Below, one piece after another: positions 48,101 to 60,200 of a stretch of DNA of 64,000 nucleotides. Both the position numbers and the translations under genes were made by a program. Position 1 is the first letter of the stretch. The number at the start of each line of letters is the position of its first letter. Source of the stretch: Lingula anatina (lineage: Eukaryota; Brachiopoda; Lingulata; Lingulida; Lingulidae); assembly GCF_001039355.2 (NCBI RefSeq), contig NW_019774981.1, forward strand, positions 7,712-71,711, read 5' to 3'. The notes below the pieces were generated by a model that was not told the DNA's origin, ran no database searches, and saw nothing but the letters and a program-made list of their open reading frames with translations.

Positions 48101-48614
48101 GCTCCAAGGCTTCCTGGTCATACTCCTGCCCTTGTCTCTGTGGAAATCAATTTTTTAAATACCATATAAAAATATATTTAGTAAACCTTTTAAGTGAAAT
48201 GATAATTTTACATTCACTAGCTGAAAACATACTTACTACCGGATGGCAACATGAGAATGAAAAAGAGAGTACCTGTCGCAGTTTCTAGATAATAAATGCC
48301 AGTGTGAAAATCGATCAATATTGCCATATTACCAATCATCTTATAAGATATATTCATTTTATTCTACCAACCATATCTTTGAATTAATGTGCTTATACTT
48401 GTATCACCGACCTAGAAATTAATATTACAATGTATAAGTACATGTATATAATGGCTTATGTTTATTAATTATCATACAGTAAGTTTGAAATTTGACGTTT
48501 TACTTTCTGGAATATCTTTGATGTAGCTGCATTATAGAGCTTCATTTTCTTCTCCCTTTCCTTCCGCTTTGCCTCCTGCTGTTCTGCAGTGGTCTTAACC
48601 TTCAGTCTACCGTG
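42106..48614 (-). CDS. RABGGTA: Rab geranylgeranyltransferase subunit alpha (start codon in a separate exon)
   Basis: Twelve exons join in frame from [16 protein letters not shown] to the stop: 48504-48614, 48013-48137, 47123-47310, 46472-46669, 45986-46069, 45712-45794, 45047-45145, 44353-44495, 43837-43925, 43456-43584, 42892-43164 and 42106-42254 (1671 bp, 556 residues). With the initiator Met this is 557, close to the human 567. Residues about 45-240 hold the prenyltransferase alpha repeats ([45 protein letters not shown]). Next come the immunoglobulin-like domain and, from about 430, leucine-rich repeats. With the beta subunit and REP it adds geranylgeranyl groups to Rab C-termini. As in the human protein, Met lies directly before HGRLK, and here ATG must be in an upstream exon ending right after it. 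ATG at 48844-48846, followed by gtttgc, is a weak candidate. Confidence 0.95.
42601..42637. repeat. 11 bp inverted repeat (hairpin) in a RABGGTA intron
   Basis: ATTCCCCAAGT at 42601-42611 and its exact reverse complement at 42627-42637 flank a 15-base loop, in the last intron of RABGGTA. Confidence 0.8.
46200..46465. repeat. Degenerate 30-45 bp tandem array
   Basis: Variants of a unit like GTTAGGTGTGTTATGGAGAAG are repeated across the RABGGTA intron between 45986-46069 and 46472-46669. In the minus direction they read as a run of [10 protein letters not shown]-like peptides, but this is an intron and not coding. Confidence 0.7.
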
Positions 48615-48961
48615 CTGAAAGTAAATAATCATTCAAAATACTAAAATGATACACCCACGAATTAATGAATGACTAACATAATGTCATTGATCGCTACTCT
48701 GTGCGGATACACACTATCAAACGCTTAGTTTCCAATGCTAAACCTCTACAATCTTTCGAGAAATGTACGATAGTAAAGTTATGATTCTAATTCTTTTGTC
48801 ATAAACGATAAAATGCTTCTAGAGTAATTAAAACATTGCAAACCATAGTTGATATGTCTAGCTTCCCCTTCTTTCTTCCTCCCTTCCTTTCCTGCAACTT
48901 GTTTTCAGCTCTTCGGGCGATAAAGAGTCTTCACTGAGCATGCGTACATTAGTCATCCATC
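48615..48961. promoter_or_regulatory. Bidirectional promoter region of RABGGTA and OTUD6B
   Basis: The first RABGGTA exon with more than one codon ends rightward at 48614 and the OTUD6B start codon is at 48962 on the plus strand. About 350 bp must hold both promoters and the RABGGTA start-codon exon. A pyrimidine-rich stretch lies near 48860-48900. Head-to-head housekeeping genes often share a promoter; the inference is from layout. Confidence 0.45.
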
Positions 48962-51900
48962 ATGGAGGAAGAGGGAGTCGAAAATCTATCTCCACAAGAA
49001 ACTTTATCAGCAAAACACAAAAAGGAAGCAAAAGAACTCCAAGGTAAGTATTTGACAAACCGTTCTATATACATTGGATGCTTTGGAAGTTGTAAAATAC
49101 CTGGGAACGTTGGCTTTCAAATAGTTTTGTTTATTTAATGGGGTCTCAAAACGTAAACAAAACCACATGGCACATCAGGGCGCACCGGTAAATATAGCAT
49201 CGTGTGCTGTCATGCAAAAATTATATCAAAATGTAAACAGAAAATAGTCTGTCGTGTCTGATTATCTAGGTAACAGAGTGTAGAAAGTAATTGCGTTGTA
49301 CCTTGATATATTTAGCTCAAATTCAAAAATTGAAGCACAGTGTACCAAAGGGGGACAAGAAGAAGAAGAAAGACGTAGCTGCACAGATTGCCATTCTTGA
49401 AGCAGAACTCGAACAGAAGCACGAAAAAGAAAGACAAGAATTGAACGACACAAGTGCCAAAGGGGTGTGTATCTATGACAACAAATTATTAAAATTTAAA
49501 TACTATAATTTATCATTTCAAGCTCTTATAAAAGTTTGCCACCTCCAAAAAAAAAAAAAAACTTGTATTCCAAATTAGCTTCTGTAAGTTGTTGTTATGC
49601 TTGTTGAGAATGGCTATTTGTTAACACAAAGATTAATGCTCTGACTTAAAACTTGATAAGAAAAAAGAGATCAGTTTCTTAAAGATAGACTGCTAAATTT
49701 CAGCAGGAATTTGTGAGATGAAAATGCATTTCAGTTACAATTATATGATTGAGATGTGGATTTTGTATTGTTTATATGTTTGTTAGGTTGATGAAACAGC
49801 AGAGCAACTAGAAAACCTATCAACATCAGTTACACAGAATGCATCACAGCCAAAGAAGCCAAGCAAAGCACAGAAAAGAAAGGTTAACCATGATTTTGAG
49901 AGTTCAGTTTTCATAGATTAAAAAACATTGATGTTGATTATTGCATCATAAATCTTTCATTCTTGGGAAGAATATTTGCATTATAATAAAATTACATTCT
50001 TTATTTTTTCATTTGTTTTAAAAAGAATGTTTGTTACTTTGGAAAATATAGGAGAAAAAAGCACAGCAAGAAAAAGAGAGGGAGGAAAGGATACGAGAAC
50101 AAGATATTGAAAATCTGAGTGGAGTCAGGCATTTGGAAGCTCAGAAAATGAAGTCAATTCTAGGCAAAAGGAAATTAAAGATTTTTGAGGTATATAATTG
50201 TGTAATAGTATGTATAAACTTAAGACAATTTTACAATGTACAATTGATGTCACATGTTATGAAATATCTTTGATGCAGTTCATTTTTGAAAAATTGTTTT
50301 TGGTAACAGATATTAACAACTTTTTTCTTAATTGAATTTATGAGGTTGCTTTCTTTTAATTTTCATGTCCAATAGTACATAATTTTTTCATATCTCATTT
50401 CAGATTCCATCAGATGGAAATTGGTACGTTTTCCCAATATTTTGCACTGCTTCAAAGATGGTTGTAAACGTTTTGTAGCAAAATCCAAAATAGAATATTA
50501 GATTTTCTTTATCTAAAGTCATACATGTTATAATTATAGCTGTTGATATAGGTTACAATTTTCAGATATGTGCTTTTTTCAGTCTGTACTGTGCAGTAGA
50601 GGATCAGCTGAAGAGAAAAGGAATAGAGGCAAGTAAAATGAACACATACCATTTATTTTAAAGCAGAATTGCTGAACTGCTATTAATTTTTATGCACTGC
50701 TATGTTGAACTACAGAAAAGGAAATTCAGCTTCCATAAAGCATTAAATAATGTATTGCAAGATGATAATAATAATAAGTATAATATATTTGACTTAGAAC
50801 TCTGAAAATAATTTGTAGATCTATTATTATTGTGGTAACAATTTTGGATATAGTATATATTTTTGCTTAAATAAAAAACTTTGAAATTTCCAGGAAAATC
50901 AAATTTCTAACACTCATTGTTGCCTTTAACTCTTGTAATAAATGTCATATTATTATGTGTAACTTTCAGAGTAGTATGCAGCAACTAAGACAGAAGGCTT
51001 CAAACCATATGAGGGAGCACAGGGATGACTTCATGCCATTTTTAACAAAGCCTGAGAGTGGGGACCCTTTTACTGAAGGTAATAAATAGTGAATATTGTT
51101 CTTCATTGAATAGAAAACAGCTGAGAATCTTGAATGATTTAAAGTAAAAATTCTTTAAGCAACAGCTAAACTCAGAAAGGGGGGAGGGCAGGGTGCTACT
51201 CCAATATTTCATAGACTAACAAGACCATTATCAGTGATTTGGTGTTGTTACAATTCTGTGTTAGCTGTTGTTTAAAGAAAATGACCCTGTAACTTTGAAT
51301 GCATAACACAAGCAATGGAATTTTTGTCTGAAATGTGAAACCTGGGTCATCGGGAAATTTGTAAGTTTCTTGTTTGAATTTTTTCAGACGACTTTGACAA
51401 CTATTGTAAGGAACTTGAATCCACAGCCGCATGGGGTGGCCAGTTAGAGGTAAATTATGTTGTGGAATTGATTGATATTTGTTGCATATTTTAATTTTAT
51501 ATATATATGAGGAATCCACTGTTGGACATCATTATTTTTTATAAAATTTTGGTCATGATGTAAAACAGAGAGAACAATATTATTAAGTGATAAATTCATT
51601 TTTTTGTTTGTTCATTTACTTTTGGCTATATTATTGTCATAATTTCCAGGTTCGTGCTTTGTCTAATGTGCTCAAACACCCCATAGAAATCATCCAAGCT
51701 GAAGGACCTCCTATGTTGATAGGAGACGAGTATAAGGATGATGCGTTGCTGTTATCGTGAGTGTTCTGTACTAAGTATAATCCTAATTAAAAAGAAAGGC
51801 AGATCAAAAAGGAATTTTGCTTTTTATCACTAGTTATGGTTTGTCTTTTTCACTGCTAATATCATAATACTTATTCTCTGTCTTGTAATCAGTGTGAACA

Positions 51901-52322
51901 ATTCCAAGTCGTGCACATCAATCTCACCTTTGTGAACAATAAACTGTATAAGAACACCTACCAGTTAAACTAAACTCACTCTGTGGCCCGTTTATTTTGA
52001 TGGTGCCAAGTTAGGCCATGTTATGAAATTTCCCTAGGTGAATGGTCTTAATAATTACATTTTACAAAACATGCAGAGTTTCTTAACTTAATGGAAGAGG
52101 TTAAAGTTTTTGACCATTTTTGTCAGGTATTTTGAAACATTAAAGTTTTTGCTTACATTAATTAAAACACTAAAAGTATCGCTGTTTTAGATTTGCTTTT
52201 GTTTTGATATTATATTTTGCATTCTGTTTTCCAGATACCACCGCCATGTGTATGGTCTTGGAGAACATTACAACTCTGTTATCCCATATACTGAAAGTGA
52301 TGAAGAAGAGGAGCTCAGCTAG
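48962..52322 (+). CDS. OTUD6B: OTU-domain deubiquitinase 6B
   Basis: Ten exons join in frame: 48962-49043, 49316-49464, 49787-49882, 50052-50189, 50404-50423, 50583-50628, 50970-51078, 51388-51449, 51650-51756 and 52235-52322 (897 bp, 298 residues; human 293). The N-terminal half is charged coiled coil, rich in Lys and Glu. The OTU cysteine protease domain starts at IPSDGNC: Asp159 and the catalytic Cys162, with His281 in GLGEHYNSV near the end. AAWGGQLEVRALS matches the family. The fifth exon is only 20 bp and the Cys162 codon is split across its donor. The intron after 50628 begins GC, not GT. The protein ends with an acidic tail. The family cleaves ubiquitin chains and is linked to translation and proteasome assembly. 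AATAAA at 52978-52983 may be the polyadenylation signal. Confidence 0.95.
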
Positions 52323-54271
52323 TATTGGACAATGGTTTAATATTCTTATTGGATGAGAATTTTATTTAAGAAATTGACTGTCAAGGATTTATGCTAAAAC
52401 CTTACCTTTAATGGACATTTTGAACCCTGGAGCCCAACAGTTTATACATTCTAGAAAGAGAGAGATGGTGATAATGATGACAGCTTTTCCTAGTCCAGCT
52501 GGGTAAGAGTTGAAAAACCAACAACTAACTGATGAGTTTTGATACATATATTTTGTGTCAATTTCTTGATACTTACATTGGTAGAAGAAATGTCACAGTA
52601 CCAGGTAGTGTGTTAGGTGTGCTACAGTTAGCGCAATCGCATCACATCTACATCTTGAGGCTACCCCATACTGGCAACCGTTTTAAGTAATAACATTGCC
52701 ATTTTTAGGTGGAAAATATTAAAAATGTTTGACAATGCGTATTTCTATGTCTGGAAGATGATAGAATTACTCTTGCTGCAAACTGACCACTGTTCAGCCA
52801 TTATTTTAATAATGGATTTGTTAAAATGCAAAATACAACTTCTTACTCAAATATTTCTTTAAGTAAAGTTTTCTTCATTTTATTATTTTCCTCGACTCGA
52901 TGAAGGCGATTTGCCACTGTGACGATCGTTGCCTTTTTGTCTTTGTGAAATAGTCACAATATTTTAGCCACTTCCAAAATAAATTGATGCAAGTTATTTT
53001 GGCAACGCAAGCTTTCTATATGTCCAAATTTGCTAATACACTATCTACACGTTAATTGTTATAGCTAAATGTCCAACTGTACATTTCCAAATCTACACTT
53101 CTCATGGCGTATTCTATACTGAAAAACGATAAAACTAACTTACCAATGCTTTGTACAGATAATAGCTAAGCCGTACAATTGTAAACTTGGACAGACTATC
53201 TTGACTTTAAGACGAAAATCCATCTGCGTTTACCAATTTGAAAGGTAGATTAATGGTAATCCTCTTAAATAAAATATTCTTGCTGCTTTATAAAAAGGAA
53301 AAGAAATGGTATTAAAATTTTCTATCAAAAGTTACTTTGTTCAACAGACAAGGATATAGCATGGGCTATAGTGTGCCATTATTTTCGCCCTAAAAGTTGA
53401 AATCATCTTTCGTGTTGAAGTTTTCTAGAAGCTGCAGGCTCCCAAGCCTCTTGTTAGTACACACCTCACGCGACACACATTAATAGTATAGAATAGACGT
53501 GTCTATGTACATTTGTTATCCTTTTCGCCTTTGGATTATTACACCCTATATAACGTACTCTTGTTTTTTCATATGTCACCGCTAATATATCCATATTAAT
53601 AGTATTAATTATTAATACATGAACAATGATATACTATGATATACTACAACAAACGGTACATCAAAGGACGCGCGTAATACGTTGGACGTAAGCGGTCACA
53701 TGGAACGGATCTTTGATAGATTACATATCTGTGTTAATATATTTTGAAAACAAAATACATTGTTAATATATTGATTACAGCTTTTTACAATAATATACGT
53801 AGGTTACAACTTCCATGTACAGGTATCCTTTGCAGAAAACGGTTTGATTTCGACTAAGTTGTTAATTTAATTATGTGCATAAAATATATTAAATGATTGT
53901 AAAATTTGCTGGTAGACTGCCTGGATCAGCTCCCGGAAATGATTTATTTTGCTCATTTGTACAAAAAAATAGTGAGATTACTTCTACTAAGAAGGAGTTC
54001 TTCAGAATTAAAGTAACCCTGTTTTTCATTGTGTAATCCCCGCAGATAAAAGTCATTACAACTGCTCCAGGTTTGAAACGCACGTGGATACGCCTGGAAT
54101 GGCGCTGGGGTGCTGCACATCATTATTTTGGTTAAAGACCAGTGGTCCCGTAAACGTTGACTTGGGAACGCTTTATTATAGAATATGTACAAATGCATTC
54201 CACTCGTGTCCGGCAATGTTTAGAAATGGTGTGACCGCTGGATATCAGTGTCTCTCTTCCTTTTTGCCCTC
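52323..54271. other. Intergenic region between OTUD6B and the SLC6 transporter gene (convergent)
   Basis: The two genes converge here. It holds the OTUD6B 3' untranslated region and, at the right, the transporter's, with a minus-strand AATAAA at 54172-54177. Short open frames around 53890-54216 overlap the transporter's 3' end and resemble no family I know. I see no other gene. Confidence 0.5.
54172..54177 (-). terminator. Probable polyadenylation signal of the SLC6 gene
   Basis: AATAAA on the minus strand, about 95 bp past the transporter's stop codon. Confidence 0.45.
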
Positions 54272-57200
54272 TCAAATTGACACCCAGTGTCGCAGCTGAA
54301 TGGAAATAATGTTATTTAAGTCATGTAAGATTATTATGATGCCACATGCAGTAATTCCTTTGTAAATTGTTTATACTCTTTAAGGCTTTATTCCGAAGAT
54401 GAAACACTTAAACACTTACATATTTTTCGCATTGCACGTATATTTTCTAGTTTGCTGTTGCTCTGGATTATAGTCAGTGCTTAAAACCCACCTCTCTTAA
54501 AAAAATCCAATCTAAAATACTTACCGTAAAACGTTTCACAGGTTTTCCTGCTTTGATATCTGCGTGTTCAGATTCTGGTGAAATACACAGAGCTAGCCTC
54601 TGAAACGGGATTTAGATTTCAAATTCTGATTTCCCGCGACAAAAATGCTGGATTATATTAGCATCACTAAGCTTCTCAGGTTTTGTGTAATTGTTTCTTA
54701 TTTGAGTACGGTCACGTCAGTTAAATAAGACACGTACGGTTAACGCTAGCCGGCATGATAAAGATAAGGTAAACGTAAGTACCAACCGCGATCCCTTACT
54801 TAAATTTGTAAGTAAATTAATTAAATCATTTCTCTCCTTTATAGTGTTGCACATCTTTAAAATCTTTCTGATCTGCAATCAGAAGTGTTGCCCGCGAAGA
54901 TCCCTTACCCTTTTAAACGTCCCCTTCGTAACCAGCATCTTCCACACGGCCACCACTGGAACCAATATCATGGAACTGCCGGCTATACACCAGCCCACGG
55001 CGTTAGCCCAGTCCGGGTACGGGTAGGGGCCGTGGGTGGCCGTCTCCACCACTATAGGTCTGTACGTGATGATCGAAGATACCACGATTACCTGTAATAC
55101 ATAGACAGATGAAATAAATGCCTGCTGAATACATGGCTCAAAGAAGGAAATGTAAATACGCACCATTTCTCGGTATGTTAATGTCGTACCATTTGCAGGG
55201 CAGGGGCACATGTAAGTTAATGTAAGTGCCTTGAATTTCAGGGTGAGCTGCACGTTCCACGACAAAATTCAAATTCAAATTTAAAAAAATTGTAAAGGAT
55301 CATCGTGCACTTTTTTTTTTACTTCGGATCACGTTATTTACGACATGGGATTTCTTAAGAAATTGCACTTTTTACCTCAAATACACTACTAAAACCATAC
55401 TTTTACTTCGTAACTGTTCACGAAGAACTTACTCTCTTTTATTAAGAAAACGCCCTTACCAGTACAAAGATGGGGCTGATAAACTTCCAGCATATTCTCC
55501 AGTAGATCCCCGGAGTGAATCCAAGCATTTTCTTCACGTCCTTGCAGAACTGGTCTATTCCTGAAACATTTAAATACATTTTGAATATGCTGGAATTAAA
55601 ATGCACGAGAAAGATGAAAAAATATTGTTAATTCGCTTATAATAAACATGTATATATCCTCGAAGTAAGAGAATAAATCTATTCGATTTTTAGATCCACT
55701 TTTTTCTTTTCGTATTTGCAATAGATTCATGCCATCTGGTGACGCAAGTAAGTACGGTATTGGTGCTCCCTTGGCACGGCACAGGTGCATAAATCATAGG
55801 TAGGGCATAGAAATATACATAATGGTGTGGCATAAATGGGCTACAAGAACGACATAGGCACACTCTAAATGTGCCCAAGGTACAGTTTTTACAATAAAAT
55901 TTCGTCAAATGTCCACCTAAGATGTGATGTCCTAAGTACATTGTTCATCATAGCTTTGGAACGGGAACATTCAAGGCATGACATAGGTGCCCGAGGAATT
56001 CCATTCATGAGCTGTACTAATATCACATTAAGTGCTGATCAAAGAATCCTAGGGCTCCAACGCCCTTTTTCATAAAACGTTCCCGGGGCTCGCCACAGCA
56101 ATTGGCATTTAGGCTAACGTCGGTTCAAGACATTATTTACGGACGAATGGCCGCATAGAAAGATCTATAAATTTAATTTCTTTCGTTCTTTAGATTAATG
56201 AATTATTCCAGGGTGAAATGTAATTAAAAGGGTATCTAGCAGAGGCATTACCCCAACGCAAGAGTTTTGGGTATTGCGCATTAACTGCTCCATCGCATGC
56301 ACTGTGTTTGTTTTAATCAATTTCCACGTCTAGACCATAATTAAAAAAGGCAATAGAAAAGCATATTAGGCAAAATATTAGTGTCCTGGAAGTGATTTCA
56401 AGTCTGGACGTTTCGTCACTCTTTGTTAAATAGTCTACAGTTCAAATGGCATTTGCATTCAATAACTTTTTGTGCAAATATTTGTGTTAAAATAGCATGT
56501 TGGACGAGTCTAGCTTCGTGATTAATATTATAGGACACGTAAGGAAATTGATAATTCAATTTTAAATGCACTGAATAAGAACTGATATGTCTTATCGTAC
56601 CATAAAACCATGCCACAGCCACAGCTTCTGTGAAGACGGCAAACAGCAGCGAGGTGCCAGCAGAGAATTGTTCCAGCAAGGTAAAGGGATACATGCCGCC
56701 CTGGAAGAATAAGCAATAGAATAAGTTTTTAAGAAGTAATTTACGTCAAATAAATGAAAAAATATATATCTTACCAGTTTAAATACGAATATGGGTGTAA
56801 AATCAGTCACTTTGTTTGAGGATTTTTTCTTAATTTTGAAGTAGAATTTAGCTTTGCTACTCGAGCAAGAAGGGCTACAAACGGAATTGGTTTTAAGACC
56901 TAAAGCCAAAAAAAAAAAAAAAAAAAAAAACAGAAAAAGGCAATACAAGGCAGTTTAAGTTCTATTAATTTTGTTCTTAAATCCTTAAACCTAAACCACA
57001 ACTTAAACAAAGTCACTTTCATGCCACTATTTAAAGCCATATATTCTTTTAAAATATAAGACTCATATAAATTTTAATTCATATGAATTAAAACTATGAA
57101 TTAAAATCCACATACATATGCTGCTCTCCTACTTACGTAAGTTATATTAATTAAGGCAATGCCGAATGCGAAAAATATAATGACGAAGGTAAAAAATTCC

Positions 57201-60200
57201 CGGCCGTATTTAAACTTGCTGAAGAAATGCCTGTAGTAGTCTTTCACTCCTGTCAATACAGATTCCATGCCGCCCATCTGAAACAGAGACAAGCGGGAAT
57301 AAATAAACAGGTGCTTTCATGCTTGAATTAATATCTTTTTTATCTTTGAAGTAAATAAATCTCCATCCCACTCTTTAAAAATTAAACATGATAATAATAG
57401 TTATTACCTCCGCCAAGGAGGTTATGTTTTCACCCCTGTTTGTCTTTCTGTCTTTCTGTTTGTCATCAACATAACTCAAAAAGTTATGGATGAATTTCAA
57501 TGGAATTTTCAGGGTAGGCCATAAATGGGTTAACTTAGAAGTGATTAGTTTTTGGTGGTGATCCGGATCAATAACCAATCAATAATCAATCAATAATAAT
57601 AAAAAATTTAGGGATGAAACGGCATTGGGTGGAGACTTTACTGCCTTGGCGGAGTTCTGCGCTCTCGGAGTGCTTTTCTAGTTCATATTTGGATTTCGAA
57701 GGTTTCCATTTCACCATTCAAGTTAACTTTTTCACTTTTGCTCTTTTTCTCTTCTTTTCATAATATATTTTCTTATTCTTTCATTTTTTTTATCATCTGT
57801 CTCATTCCTATAGAAATTTACATTTTCAAACGGGAATGATCTGGTTTCCATATGAAAACAAAAGATAACTTATAAATCATCCAAAAACATAAACTAGTAG
57901 GCCTAAACGTACTGCACTGTCCAGTCCCAGTGCCATCAACATAAGGAAGAATATAATGGACCAGCCTGTGGACCCGGGGAGAGTGGCAATGGCTTCTGGG
58001 TACACTATGAACACTAATCCTGGACCTGAAACAAACAGCGAAAAAGTTTGAATAAGATTATAATTTTGAAAGAATTTCTTGTTGGTTTTGTCAGTATCCT
58101 CCAGATGAATATTATGTATTTTCCTCAATATTCGTGGCTCCATCTTCATAGAAAATTGCATCTTTTTGCAAGTATGTAAAATGGTTTTGTGTCTCAATTA
58201 TGTTACCCCTTTTTGCCTGAACTTTTAGCCATGTAACCAAGGTAACTGAAGGTAACACCTGGAACCACATGTAACCATGGTAACTGAGGGTACCACCTGT
58301 AACCACATGTAACCATGGTAACTTACCGTCCACTGCTACCTTTTCTATATCTGTATTCTTCTTGAATGCCATGTATCCAAGGTAACTGAACACAACAAAC
58401 CCGGAGAAGATACTCGTAAAACTGTTTACACCTGCGGTTATGAGACAGTCTCTGAAAATGGAGAAATATATATTTACTATATTTAAGCTAAACACATTCA
58501 TCAGTTATAGTTATAACGTGCACCGTTCCATTATTTTTAATAATTATTTAAAATAATATCACAAGTTCAGGGCGTTCTGGATTTGTATGTTAATTGAGGG
58601 GTTTATTAACAGCTGTACATGGATATAAATTTGTCAAAGTTGAACTTGATTTGAAACTTCCGTTGAGAGATAGTTTTCCTTTTTAACAGAATTTAGAAGA
58701 AGGTGCAGTTATAACACCCTGAGTGTAAGATGTCCCTAAAACTCCGTCTTTCTGCTATCTGCATGACGATACGGAGCCTTTGAAAGTTAGGGTGCACAAT
58801 ATATGTAGAATCAAAAACTAGAATCAAAATACAGTTAAAACAATCTAGACTCACCTGTAGCAATTGTTATGGAACTTATTGTACGAAGCATACGCCAGGT
58901 GAACACCAAACCCAGCTCCTACGGAGAAAAACACCTGAATGGCGGCGTCGTTCCATACCTGCGGTGCAAAATCAAATATTGCATTTGACGCACCTCCAAA
59001 ATTTTGTTAAATTGTAAAATATCAATCAGAAAAGATTGCTGTTGAAAGAACACTGACATCATCATTAACATAGACTAAATAAAATGTAATCATGTTCAAA
59101 AACGGTATATTAGCGTGTGAAAGGTACAAGCTGCAGGCGGTCACCATGTCGAATAGTAAAAACAGCTATCTAATTTATGTCATGTGCCACCAAATGTATT
59201 GATGGTGGAACATTTACCAACAGTGGGCAATAGACATGCAAGCTCCCTATTAATGATACAGATACTGCGTTATTTTTCACCGACCTGCGGATCCGCAAGC
59301 CGCTCCACCTTTGGTACGATGAAATAAGTGATTCCTTCCACTGATCCGGGCAGCAACAACCCCCGGATTAGCAGGATCAGTAGGATAATATATGGTAACG
59401 TGGCTGTCACCCACACAACCTAAAAGTACAGAAAATAATAATATTTAAATGTAAAAATTTATGTAACTGTCGGGCCTCCGTATTCATAAATAGTTCTAAG
59501 TAGTGCAGTGTACAATAAATCCAAGTCATTTAAACCTAAATTACAGCATCGCACTGAAAGCACTTGTATTAATATTTTTCATGTATCAGTCAAGCGCATC
59601 TCCTCATACTTTTGATACTTTTCAACTTATGCATTTTTTATTTTTCTAAGAACAAAATATGCTGAATAAAATTCAAGTGCAGAAGGGGCAGGCCTACGAT
59701 ACATGCCAACAGGTTATTTGTACTGCCTGTGGTATTCATCTGGCCGGTCACTGAAGAGAAAAAACTTCCGGGAGAAAAAAATTAGTACTTGAAAAAGATA
59801 CCTAACATATTTTCAAAAACACCCATCATACCTGCAATGATCCTTTATTACCTTTCCAGAAGTTTTAACTCCTTTCCACAGCGCAAAGTAGAGGATGAGA
59901 AATACCGCGAGCAGACACAGAACTAGCTGCCATCTTGGCTCGCCTAGGTCGTCTATTCCTGTGCTCCTTTCTATCCCAAGCATACCACGTCTGAAAAAAA
60001 TGCATTGAAAAAAAATTCAAATATAAAATATGTGATCCGAATCGACAGATAATTTTCCATGGATCTAATGGGGTTATTCCGAACAATTTTGCTTTTAAAG
60101 CATGGTAACATTTGCATACACCTTGCATTCATCTTGCAAAAAAATTGGAATCGATGTTCTGATTGCGTTTGGTTGTGATGTTCATGGAAATTGTGACGGC

